A DNA stretch of 17,425 bases from Candidatus Falkowbacteria bacterium RIFCSPLOWO2_12_FULL_45_13 (GTDB lineage Bacteria; Patescibacteriota; Patescibacteriia; Patescibacteriales; GWC2-42-12). The notes beneath the pieces were generated by a model. That model did no database searches. It saw only the letters and a program-made list of their open reading frames with translations, and was not told where the DNA came from. The position numbers and the translations under genes were made by a program. The stretch spans positions 1 to 17,425 of the forward strand of contig MFFY01000039.1 of NCBI GenBank assembly GCA_001778055.1, read 5' to 3'. Below are positions 6,448-13,014 of this stretch, in pieces (the stretch's first letter is position 1; the number at the start of each line of letters is the position of its first letter).

Positions 6448-7122
6448 ATGCTGGAAAAATTATTTGGTTCAAAAGCCAGAGTTAAAATTTTAAAATTATT
6501 TTTAATTCACCCCCACGAGAAATATTATATTAGGCAATTATCCCGTAATCTTAAATTACAGCTGAATTCAGTCCGAAGAGAGTTGGAAAATTTGGAAAAT
6601 TTTGGCATTTTAATATCCGACGCCAAAGAAAAAAATGAAGCGACGGCTATGAGCAAAGCTGAACCGGCCGCGGATCAAGCCCTCTTTGGCCCGGCCGGCG
6701 CGCCCGCCGGCCAGCCAGCTAGGCCGGGCGCCAGCGGGCAAGAAAAAAAATATTACCGCGCCAACTCCGGCTTCGTCTTATTTGACGAAATTAAGGCTCT
6801 GATAGTCAAGGCGCAAATTTTATATGAAAAAGATTTTGTGCGAAAATTACAATCCATCGGAAAAGTTAAGTTGTTGGTGTTAACGGGAATATTCGTCAAC
6901 AACCCGATTACCATGATTGATATATTGCTGGTCGGTAAAGTTAATAAGATAAAACTGGTAAGATTAATCAAAGAACTGGAAACGGAACTGGGCCGGGAAA
7001 TTAACTTCACGGTTTTTAATCCCGTTGAATTCAAATATCGCCGCGATATTACAGATATTTTTTTGTATGGCATTTTAGAAGGCAAGAAGCTGGTGATAAT
7101 TGATGAGGTAGGATTGACCTAG
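6448..7122 (+). CDS. Winged-helix transcriptional regulator with nucleotidyltransferase-like domain
   Basis: A 224-residue protein. Residues 1-57 form a winged-helix DNA-binding domain: LFGSKARVKILKLFL, then the helix-turn-helix YYIRQLSRNLKLQLNSVRRELENLENFGIL. The C-terminal part (about 100-222) begins KKYYRANSGFVLFDEIKALIVKAQIL and contains KLLVLTGIF (141-149) and MIDILLVG (156-163), resembling a nucleotidyltransferase fold without an obvious catalytic GS/DxD set. It ends REINFTVFNPVEFKYRRDITDIFLYGIL. Residues about 62-98 are a Gly/Ala/Pro-rich linker from palindromic GC-rich DNA, replacing what I expect to be a short loop. The target is unknown. The start has no Shine-Dalgarno but fits the family N-terminus. 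Confidence 0.72.
   Translation: MLEKLFGSKARVKILKLFLIHPHEKYYIRQLSRNLKLQLNSVRRELENLENFGILISDAKEKNEATAMSKAEPAADQALFGPAGAPAGQPARPGASGQEKKYYRANSGFVLFDEIKALIVKAQILYEKDFVRKLQSIGKVKLLVLTGIFVNNPITMIDILLVGKVNKIKLVRLIKELETELGREINFTVFNPVEFKYRRDITDIFLYGILEGKKLVIIDEVGLT
6631..6741. repeat. GC-rich palindromic insert inside the winged-helix gene
   Basis: Contains arms ggccggcg and cgccggcc with a 4-nt loop, nested with gcccggcc and ggccgggc. It encodes a low-complexity linker (residues about 62-98) between two conserved domains. The base composition is far more GC-rich than the flanking codons. Confidence 0.6.
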
Positions 7123-7170
7123 GCGGACTGACAACGTTAAAATAATGTTTCACGGCTCTAAAGCAATTAC

Positions 7171-7195
7171 ATAACCTCCTTACCCGGGAGGTTAT
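7171..7195 (+). terminator. Putative terminator hairpin after the winged-helix gene
   Basis: Perfect 9-bp stem ataacctcc/ggaggttat with a 7-nt loop, about 50 nt past the stop codon, followed only by ttaaa rather than a clear T-run. A second 9-bp hairpin (cgattttcc/ggaaaatcg) lies at 7227-7254. Confidence 0.4.
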
Positions 7196-7286
7196 TTAAA
7201 TGGTTTATTTTGGGCACACCCATTGACGATTTTCCTATAGTTTTTGGAAAATCGCAATATGTGTGTGTATATATTACCCTCTTAAA

Positions 7287-7315
7287 TTGACTTTTTCTCG
7301 GTTTAATGATAATAT
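7287..7315 (+). promoter_or_regulatory. Promoter of rnpB
   Basis: TTGACT (7287-7292), a 17-nt spacer, then TAATAT (7310-7315). The start site would be near 7321, just before the first RNase P helix. Confidence 0.55.
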
Positions 7316-7350
7316 TTTTTCATACTTTGTTCTTTATATTCCGCTAATAT

Positions 7351-8052
7351 CAGGGTAAGCGGATGATCGTCCAGCCCCAGTTTTTATAGATAAATATTAA
7401 AATTTTTATTTTAAAATAACTGTGATTTAATAATTTTTCGTTTTTTATCTATAGAAACTGGAGCTGGGAGGAAAGTCCGGACTCCTGCCTACGCCAAGTC
7501 TTCCACCGTCGTTAAAACTCTGGTGGACAAGTCGGCGGGCAAGCCAGTAATGGTTGCGCCCGTGAAAGTATTTGGCTAGGTGTCGTGGCAATGGCTAACG
7601 GCCATCAAGAGCAATCTTAGGGAAAGTGCCACAGAGACAATACTAGCCGCCGCGTAGCGGCGGAAATTACAATAGCCAAGAAACAAACACCAAACAAATT
7701 AAAAATTCTAATAACCAAATTTTTGGAAATTGGGATTTGTAAATTGATTATTGTTTGGTTATTGTATCTTGATTTGAAATTTCTGCTGTCGCGCGGCGGT
7801 GAAAGGTGAAAAGTTTTTCGATGCTTGGGTTATATAGGATATCCGATTAACTTAGGCTACGGAATTCGTCCTTTGGCGACAGAGAGACGCGGTAAACCCT
7901 GCCTGGAGCAAGAGCAAACTCGTCCAAAAAATTGGGCGAGAGAAAGTGGCTCGCTTGAGCCTCGCCGTAAGGCGCGGCCCAGATAGATGATCATCTCCAG
8001 CCCAGTATCTTAAACTGGAGCTGCAACAGAATCCGGCTTATAGCTTGCCCTG
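7351..8052 (+). ncRNA. rnpB: RNase P RNA, class A, unusually large
   Basis: The catalytic RNA that trims tRNA 5' leaders. CR-I gaggaaagtccgg is at 7468-7480 and CR-V acagaatccggctta at 8026-8040; ggtaaaccctgcctggagc (from 7891) and gggaaagtgccacagaga (from about 7620) match other conserved blocks. P1 pairs cagggtaagc (7351-7360) with gcttgccctg (8043-8052). P2 pairs gatgatc (7362-7368) with gatcatc (7989-7995). P3 is very long (7371-7392 with 7446-7467, 20 of 22 Watson-Crick). At about 700 nt it is nearly twice the usual 350-450. The excess is in P3, an insert in the P12 region (7663-7783), and an extra hairpin in J2/4 (7995-8020). All core elements are present, so it is probably functional. 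Confidence 0.93.
7663..7783. repeat. A/T-rich inverted-repeat element inside the P12 region of rnpB
   Basis: It lies between ccgccgcg (7628-7635) and its complement cgcggcgg (7792-7799). Its own ends are imperfectly complementary, with accaaacaa (7689-7697) pairing to ttgtttggt (7751-7759). Read on the minus strand it opens gaaatttcaaatcaag, close to the start of the intergenic inverted repeat at 9741 (aaatttcaaattccaag), which suggests one repeat family. Confidence 0.6.
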
Positions 8053-8078
8053 AAATTAGCGGAATATAAAACCTATAA

Positions 8079-8168
8079 CGAATCAACAAATTGGACAACG
8101 AAGACAACGAATGAAATTGACTAAATCGATAATTTTTCGTGATATTCGTTGTCCAATTTGTTGATTCG
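8079..8168. repeat. 24-bp perfect inverted repeat after rnpB, possible promoter in its loop
   Basis: Arms 8079-8102 and 8145-8168 are exact complements around 42 nt. Its position downstream of rnpB suggests transcript end formation, but no T-tract follows. The loop holds TTGACT (8117-8122), 17 nt, then TGATAT (8140-8145), a plausible promoter for the glycan cluster starting at 8174. Both roles are inferred. Confidence 0.55.
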
Positions 8169-8173
8169 CCAGG

Positions 8174-9601
8174 ATGCTTATGAAGAAATCAGAACTTATT
8201 TTTTCATTTTTACTCGTGCCGCTGGATTTTCTGATGATAATTTTAGCCGGCGTTTCGGCTTATTATCTGCGCTTTACCGCCCTGGCAACAGAGATCAGGC
8301 CGGCAATTTTTAATTTACCGTTTGGCGAGTATTTTAAGATTTTATCGCTTATAGCCATTGCTTGGTTAATTATTTTTGCTTTAGCTGGATTATATAATAT
8401 CAAAGGGCCGCGCCATTTAGGCGAGGAAATTTATCTGATAATATTAGCTTGCTCCACAGGACTTATGTTGATAGTCGTCCTGATTTTTGTTTTCAGAGAA
8501 CTTTTTTCTTCTCGTTTTATCGTCTTGGCCGGCTGGCTGATAGCCATAGCTTACATCGCCGCCGCTCGAATTATAATTAGGTCAGTCCAAAGAATTTTGC
8601 TTCGTTTCGGTATCGGCGTGCATAAGATAGTTTTAGTGGGCTCGAGCAGTACCGCGGATATTTTAATCCATGAATTTTCCAGCCGAAAAAATTTAGGCTA
8701 TGAGATTGTCAAGCGGCTTAAAAATTTTAGTTTAGAATCAGAACAGGAAATGTCTATGTATTTGAAAACCGGCCAGGCTGATGAAATTATGCAAAGCGAT
8801 CCTAATTTAAGCAAAGCTGAAGCGCTTCGCCTGTTTGATTTTGCCGATGTCAATCATCTAACATTTAAATACGCGGCCGATTTGCTGGGCGCTAAAGTTT
8901 TAAAAACCGAGGTGGCGGAGATCGCCGGCATCCCGATAGTTGAAGTTAAAGGCACTCCCCTAGACGGCTGGGGCAGAATCATAAAAAGGATTTTTGATAT
9001 TATATTGTCGCTATTTTTTATAGCGCTTTTCGCCCCGGTTTTTCTGTTCACTATAATTATGATTAAATTGACTTCTCGCGGACCGGTTATTTACAAGAGC
9101 GAACGAGTTTACAAAAACGGCGTTTTTAAATTTTACAAATTCAGGTCGATGATAAATCAATATTGCGTTGGCGAAGAATATGGCAGCCGCCAGGCGCAGG
9201 AGCTGGAAAAAAAATTGATCGAGGGAAAGAACACCAAGACCGGGCCGGTTTATAAAATAAGCGATGACCCGCGGCTGACCGGCGTGGGTAAATTTATCAG
9301 GCGCTGGAGCGTTGATGAATTGCCGCAGCTTTTTAATATTTTAAAAGGCGACATGAGCCTGGTCGGGCCGCGGCCGCATCAGCCCAGGGAAGTGGCCAAA
9401 TATGAGCGTCATCATAAAAAAGTTTTGTCAATTAAGCCCGGCCTGACCGGTTTAGCGCAGATTTCCGGCCGCAGCGATTTAAGCTTTGAGGACGAGGTTA
9501 AGTTGGATAGTTATTATATTGAAAATTGGTCGCTGCAGCTGGATTTGTTGATTTTATTCAGAACGCCATTGGCTGTGGTTAGGAAGAGGAAAGCGGAGTA
9601 G
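8174..9601 (+). CDS. Polyprenyl-phosphate sugar-1-phosphate transferase (WbaP/WcaJ-like)
   Basis: Transfers a sugar-1-phosphate from a nucleotide sugar to undecaprenyl phosphate, starting a surface glycan at the inner membrane face. The 475-residue protein has four N-terminal TM helices (about 8-32, 53-72, 85-107, 116-136), a CoA-binding-like middle domain (KIVLVGSS at 151-158), a further membrane helix (about 273-297) and the bacterial sugar transferase domain. Seen there: FKFYKFRSM (318-326), DPRLTGVGKFIRRWSVDELPQ (365-385, including the conserved DELPQ), KGDMSLVGPRP (391-401) and KPGLTGLAQISGR (421-433). Length is normal. ATGs at 8174 and 8180 are both possible. It opens the glycosyltransferase cluster. 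The sugar cannot be told from sequence. Confidence 0.92.
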   Translation: MLMKKSELIFSFLLVPLDFLMIILAGVSAYYLRFTALATEIRPAIFNLPFGEYFKILSLIAIAWLIIFALAGLYNIKGPRHLGEEIYLIILACSTGLMLIVVLIFVFRELFSSRFIVLAGWLIAIAYIAAARIIIRSVQRILLRFGIGVHKIVLVGSSSTADILIHEFSSRKNLGYEIVKRLKNFSLESEQEMSMYLKTGQADEIMQSDPNLSKAEALRLFDFADVNHLTFKYAADLLGAKVLKTEVAEIAGIPIVEVKGTPLDGWGRIIKRIFDIILSLFFIALFAPVFLFTIIMIKLTSRGPVIYKSERVYKNGVFKFYKFRSMINQYCVGEEYGSRQAQELEKKLIEGKNTKTGPVYKISDDPRLTGVGKFIRRWSVDELPQLFNILKGDMSLVGPRPHQPREVAKYERHHKKVLSIKPGLTGLAQISGRSDLSFEDEVKLDSYYIENWSLQLDLLILFRTPLAVVRKRKAE

Positions 9602-9885
9602 AAAATTGAAAATGTAAAAATCCCCGCCGGAGGCGCCCTGCCCGCCGGCAGGCAGGGATCCGCCTTTGGCGGAAAAGCTAAAAATCCGTCCGAACGAATG
9701 TTAATCCGGGCGGTTGACAATTTAAAATGCAAAATAATTTTAAATTTCAAATTCCAAGCACCAAATTACAAACAAACCCCAATACCTAGATACTAAATTA
9801 CAAACTGCCAGAATTTAGTCACTTAGAATTCAGTATTTGTTTGTAATTTGTGATTTTGGAATCTTAACTAAACTTTAAATTATTT
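9602..9885. other. Repeat-rich gap between sugar transferase and glycosyltransferase
   Basis: The 284-nt gap holds two GC-rich hairpins (ccctgcc/ggcaggg at 9636-9657 and tccgcc/ggcgga at 9659-9673), an isolated TTGACA at 9714-9719 with only a weak TAATTT 15 nt later, and the large A/T-rich inverted repeat listed separately. I see no gene in it. Confidence 0.6.
9741..9862. repeat. Large A/T-rich inverted repeat, MITE-like
   Basis: A perfect 15-bp inner pair (9762-9776 with 9836-9850) is extended outward by attccaagcac (9751-9761) against gtgattttggaat (9850-9862, two extra bases). The order of short motifs (aaatttcaaat, ccaag, caccaaa, acaaacaaa) resembles the insert in rnpB. No transposase is encoded. 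Confidence 0.6.
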
Positions 9886-11040
9886 ATGCGTGTTGCCTTA
9901 ATCCACGATCATCTCGCCCAGGACGGCGGAGCGGAAAGGGTTTTAAAAGTCTTGGCAGACATGTTTCCCCAGGCGCCGATCCATACCTTGCTTTATGAAA
10001 AGAAAAACGCCGATCGGTATTACCGGCAGCGGCGGATCGAGACTTCGATTATCCAAAAACTCCCCGGCGGTATTTCGCATTACCAATGGTATATGCCCTT
10101 TATGCCTATGGCCGTGGAGTTTTTTGATTTAAGTAAATATAATTTGGTAATTTCCGATTCCAGCTCTTTTGCCAAGGGCGTAATTACTTCCAGCCACACT
10201 TTGCATATCTGCTATTGCCATACGCCGACCAGATACCTATGGAGCGATACCCATCAGTACATCAATGAACTCAAATATAATAAATATTTTAAAAAAATCA
10301 TCTCCTTGGTTTTAAATTATATCCGCATCTGGGACAAGCTGGCGGCTGACCGGGTGGACCAATATATTGCCAATTCCCATTTTGTGGCCAGGAGAATAAA
10401 GAAATACTATAAGCGAGAGGCGGCCGTAATTTATCCGCCGGTGGAAATTGAGCAGTTTAAAATTGCCAGCGAAGTGGGCGACTATTTTTTAATCGGCGGC
10501 CGATTAGCGCCGTATAAAAGAGTTGATTTGGTGATTGAAGCATTTAATAAATTAGGAATTAGGAATTATGAATTACGAATTAAGAATAAAATTATAACTT
10601 TGAAATTAAAAATATTCGGCGACGGGCTGGATATGGCGCGTCTGAAAAAGTTGGCGGCAGGCAATCCTAATATTGAATTTTTAGGCCGGGTGGATGACGA
10701 AACCAAGGCCGAGCTTTACGGCCGCTGCCTGGCTTTTATCTACCCTCAAGAAGAAGACTTTGGCATTACAGCCGTGGAAGCCATGGCCAGCGGCCGGCCG
10801 GTCATCGCTTACGCGCGGGGTGGGGCGCTAGAAACCGTGCAGGATGGCGTTAGCGGCATATTTTTTAATGAGCAGACAGCCGATAGCCTGATGCAGGCAG
10901 TGTTGAGTTTTGACCCTTTAAAATTTAATTCAGAAGCTATTAAGCAACATGCCGAGCGGTTTAGCGTCGCCAGGTTTAAGAAGGAAATTCAAGAGTTCAT
11001 AGAAAGGGAGTATGAGAAGTTTAAATCTCATAACTCATAA
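9886..11040 (+). CDS. GT4-family glycosyltransferase
   Basis: A GT-B fold retaining glycosyltransferase that adds a sugar to a lipid-linked glycan on the cytoplasmic side. In 384 residues the N-terminal acceptor domain opens MRVALIHDHLAQDGGAERVL with the glycine loop, and contains ICYCHTPTRYLW (108-119) and YIANSHFVARRIKKYY (160-175). The donor domain contains LIGGRLAPYKRVDLVIEAF (202-220), IFGDG (243-247) and the EX7E motif (E290 and E298 in EEDFGITAVEAM). Residues about 223-240 (starting GIRNYELRIKNKI) are an extra loop encoded by a 7-nt tandem array. The last codons and the stop lie in another 7-nt array. No Shine-Dalgarno is seen. Acceptor and sugar unknown. Confidence 0.92.
   Translation: MRVALIHDHLAQDGGAERVLKVLADMFPQAPIHTLLYEKKNADRYYRQRRIETSIIQKLPGGISHYQWYMPFMPMAVEFFDLSKYNLVISDSSSFAKGVITSSHTLHICYCHTPTRYLWSDTHQYINELKYNKYFKKIISLVLNYIRIWDKLAADRVDQYIANSHFVARRIKKYYKREAAVIYPPVEIEQFKIASEVGDYFLIGGRLAPYKRVDLVIEAFNKLGIRNYELRIKNKIITLKLKIFGDGLDMARLKKLAAGNPNIEFLGRVDDETKAELYGRCLAFIYPQEEDFGITAVEAMASGRPVIAYARGGALETVQDGVSGIFFNEQTADSLMQAVLSFDPLKFNSEAIKQHAERFSVARFKKEIQEFIEREYEKFKSHNS
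10554..10588. repeat. Five 7-nt tandem units inside the first glycosyltransferase
   Basis: Units aggaatt, aggaatt, atgaatt, acgaatt and aagaata run without gaps and encode most of the IRNYELRIKN loop. Three units equal seven codons, so the peptide also tends towards a seven-residue period. Confidence 0.75.
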
Positions 11041-11054
11041 CTCATAATTCATAA
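11027..11054. repeat. Four 7-nt tandem units across the glycosyltransferase stop codon
   Basis: Units ctcataa, ctcataa, ctcataa and ttcataa; the TAA stop (11038-11040) is the tail of the second unit. It encodes the C-terminal SHNS. Confidence 0.75.
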
Positions 11055-11070
11055 CGAAACATCCCCTACT

Positions 11071-11098
11071 TGTCATTCCCGCGTAGGCGGGAATCCAG
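11071..11098. repeat. Short dispersed palindrome (tgtcattcccgc type)
   Basis: Stem attcccgc/gcgggaat with a 4-nt loop inside the phrase tgtcattcccgcg...aatccag. I have seen this kind of repeat in unrelated bacterial genomes. It lies in the gap after the first glycosyltransferase. Confidence 0.65.
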
Positions 11099-11231
11099 AA
11101 AAAATAGCCATGGCATGACAGTTAAGATTATTAAAAAATATGAACGAAAAAAGAAAAATTTTTTTCTCCAGAGAACAAAAAAACGCCTCCCTTTCCCGAC
11201 ACGCAAGACCTCGTGCTTCTAGATTGGCAGT

Positions 11232-11516
11232 TTGCGCAATGCGCTAGAGCTGATAGCGGGGGGCCTTTTCTGGCTTATAGGATATATGGGCTATCCAGCG
11301 AAATATATTAGCATTTCACCAGAGGAATGGATGCAATATGAATATACAGCGCCTGGCGCAGACATACACACGGCGATAGATTTATATAAGAAAGACCTAA
11401 TGAATCAAGAACGACTTAATCAGGTTTATTGGGGATCGGAGCAAGAGCAGCATCCTGAATTAAAAGGGTATGTTACTTTTTTTGGAACATTTACCAAAAA
11501 GAAAGAGAAAGAATAG
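11232..11516 (+). CDS. Small orphan protein, one N-terminal hydrophobic segment
   Basis: I do not recognise it. The frame is open from 11223, after a TAG at 11220-11222, with a TTG start at 11232 and 94 residues to a TAG. Residues about 5-22 (LELIAGGLFWLIGYMGYP) are hydrophobic and the rest is polar, with a lysine-rich end. Codon choice (ATA, ACA, CCA, GGA) differs from the GCC/GGC/ATT-leaning neighbours. A 35-codon frame at 11140-11247 (starting MNEKRKIFFSREQ) overlaps the start in another frame; a single frameshift there would give a longer protein with a basic arm before the membrane segment. It could be a recent arrival, a degraded gene, or not coding. Confidence 0.4.
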   Translation: MRNALELIAGGLFWLIGYMGYPAKYISISPEEWMQYEYTAPGADIHTAIDLYKKDLMNQERLNQVYWGSEQEQHPELKGYVTFFGTFTKKKEKE

Positions 11517-11537
11517 AATTTTTGCGTCAGAAAATTT

Positions 11538-12935
11538 ATGTACATTGGCATTGACATAAGAACTCTGATGGACGCGCGCTATAGCGGCGTGTCCGAATAT
11601 GTCTTTAATTTGATCAAGGAGATGTTAAATTTGGATAGGGAAAACGAGTACCGGTTTTTTTATAATTGCTTTGGCGACTGCCCGCATCTTCCGCTAGTCG
11701 CCGGCGGCAAGGTGAAAATAATAAAATATAATTATCCCAATAAGGTTTTAAACTATTTGTTTTTTAAATTTTTTAATTATCCGAAAATTGACAAAGAATT
11801 GGGCGTGGACGTACTTTTCATGCCGCATATCAACTTCATTGGTTTGAGCCCCCTTGATAAGGGGGAGGAGAGGGGAGTGGCGGCCAGACCAAGTCTGATT
11901 ACGGTTCATGACTTATCTTTTTTACGATATCCGGAATTTTTCAGCTGGCGCAAGAATTTTTGGCACAAAATGGTTAATGTAAAAAAACTGTTAAACCAGT
12001 TTAGTCAAATTGTCTCGGTCTCGGAAAATACAAAGCGGGACATTATGGAATTGTGCGGCGTAGAACCGGACAAGATTAAGGTGATTTATTCAGGGGTAGG
12101 GAAAGAGTATAGAAAAATGACAAAATCTCCCGCCTCGACTTGCGGAGACTGCTCGTCGACGCGAGGCGGGCAAATCCCAATGAACAAACAAATCTCAAAT
12201 ACCAATGACCAAACAGGGATAATCTCCTCAACCCCCCTAACCCCCTTCCCGCCCGACCGAACGCCAGCCCGACAGATTCATTCTGGCGGGGTCGTTCGGG
12301 CGGGCGGGAAGGGGGAATTTTTCAAGGGGAAGGAATATACTGACGAAAGAAAGCTGACGGAAGTCAAAAATAAGTACAGCCTGCCGAAAAAATTTATTTT
12401 ATATTTGGGCACGATTGAACCGAGGAAGAATGTTGACGGCATTATGGCCGCCTATAACGAGTTACGAATTACAAGCTACGAGTTGCGAGATTATAAATTA
12501 GTAATCGCCGGCGGCAGAGGCTGGAAAAGCAGGGGTATTTATAAAGAATGGGAGCGGTCGGAATTTAAAAATGACATTAAATTTTTAGGCTATATTGATC
12601 CGGCGGATAAAGTTTATCTTTACAACTTGGCTACGGTTTTTGTTTACCCCTCTTTTTATGAAGGTTTTGGCTTGCCCCCGCTCGAAGCCATGGCTTGTGG
12701 CTTGCCGGTGGTGTCGAGTTTTACTTCCAGCCTGCCCGAAGTAGTGGGCGACGCCTCTCTGATGGCTGATCCATATAATGTCAATGATCTGGCCCGCGCC
12801 TTGGCGGAAATTTTGACTGATAATAATTTGAGGAATAAATTAATCGGACGCGGCCTGGAACGCGCCAAAAAGTTCACCTGGGAGAAAGCGGCGAGGGAGT
12901 ATTTGAAAATACTAACAAGTTATGAAGAAGTTTAA
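11538..12935 (+). CDS. GT4-family glycosyltransferase with several in-frame inserts
   Basis: A second retaining GT-B enzyme, 465 residues. The N-domain opens MYIGIDIRTLMDARYSGVSEYVFNLI, then ITVHDLSFLRYPEFF (121-135), VSVSENTKRDI (159-169) and VIYSGVG (182-188). The donor domain has FILYLGTIEPRKNVDGIM (286-303), LVIAGGRGW (321-329) and the EX7E motif in YEGFGLPPLEAMACG (E375, E383). Removing three low-complexity stretches (about 103-117, 194-266 and 306-317) leaves a normal-length enzyme of about 365 residues. All three are made of repeat DNA that keeps the frame open and sit between conserved blocks, so activity may be kept. It belongs with the preceding transferases. Sugar specificity unknown. 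Confidence 0.9.
   Translation: MYIGIDIRTLMDARYSGVSEYVFNLIKEMLNLDRENEYRFFYNCFGDCPHLPLVAGGKVKIIKYNYPNKVLNYLFFKFFNYPKIDKELGVDVLFMPHINFIGLSPLDKGEERGVAARPSLITVHDLSFLRYPEFFSWRKNFWHKMVNVKKLLNQFSQIVSVSENTKRDIMELCGVEPDKIKVIYSGVGKEYRKMTKSPASTCGDCSSTRGGQIPMNKQISNTNDQTGIISSTPLTPFPPDRTPARQIHSGGVVRAGGKGEFFKGKEYTDERKLTEVKNKYSLPKKFILYLGTIEPRKNVDGIMAAYNELRITSYELRDYKLVIAGGRGWKSRGIYKEWERSEFKNDIKFLGYIDPADKVYLYNLATVFVYPSFYEGFGLPPLEAMACGLPVVSSFTSSLPEVVGDASLMADPYNVNDLARALAEILTDNNLRNKLIGRGLERAKKFTWEKAAREYLKILTSYEEV
11849..11865. repeat. Small palindrome inside the second glycosyltransferase
   Basis: Stem ccccctt/aaggggg with a 3-nt loop. It encodes part of the LSPLDKGEERGVAAR loop (about residues 103-117), between the MPHINF strand and SLITVHDLSF, where related enzymes have only a few residues. 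Confidence 0.6.
12117..12335. repeat. Composite repeat insert of about 220 bp in the second glycosyltransferase
   Basis: Two palindromes lie in tandem. The first has arms cccgcctcg (12129-12137) and cgaggcggg (12162-12170). The second has 15-bp perfect arms at 12241-12255 and 12301-12315, continued inward by accgaacg against cgttcggg and cgccag/ctggcg. Between them is an A/C-rich phrase (caatgaacaaacaaatctc) typical of intergenic repeats. The encoded peptide (about residues 194-266) is low-complexity. Confidence 0.75.
12457..12491. repeat. Five 7-nt tandem units inside the second glycosyltransferase
   Basis: Units acgagtt, acgaatt, acaagct, acgagtt and gcgagat encode NELRITSYELRD, just before the LVIAGG strand. 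This is the same structural position as the array at 10554 in the first enzyme. Confidence 0.72.
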
Positions 12936-12937
12936 TT

Positions 12938-13012
12938 AATTCAAATCCTCAAATATATTCGAAAGCCTCAAATTATATTTGAATAGTTTGAATGAATTTG
13001 AGGGTTTGAATT
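12938..13012. repeat. Inverted repeat before the exported-protein gene
   Basis: Arms 12938-12954 and 12996-13012 match in 16 of 17 pairs (aattcaaatcctcaaat against its complement), with further tattcgaa/ttgaata-like pairing inside. An in-frame ATG at 12979 falls in this repeat and is probably not the real start of the next gene. Confidence 0.65.
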
Positions 13013-13014
13013 AT

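Noticed and set aside
10554..12491. CRISPR-like array
   Set aside because: The repeats are 7-nt gapless units inside genes, with no spacers and no cas genes nearby.
12979..13014. Earlier start for the exported protein
   Set aside because: The 12 codons lie in the right arm of an inverted repeat; MNLKK followed by a TM helix is a better N-terminus.
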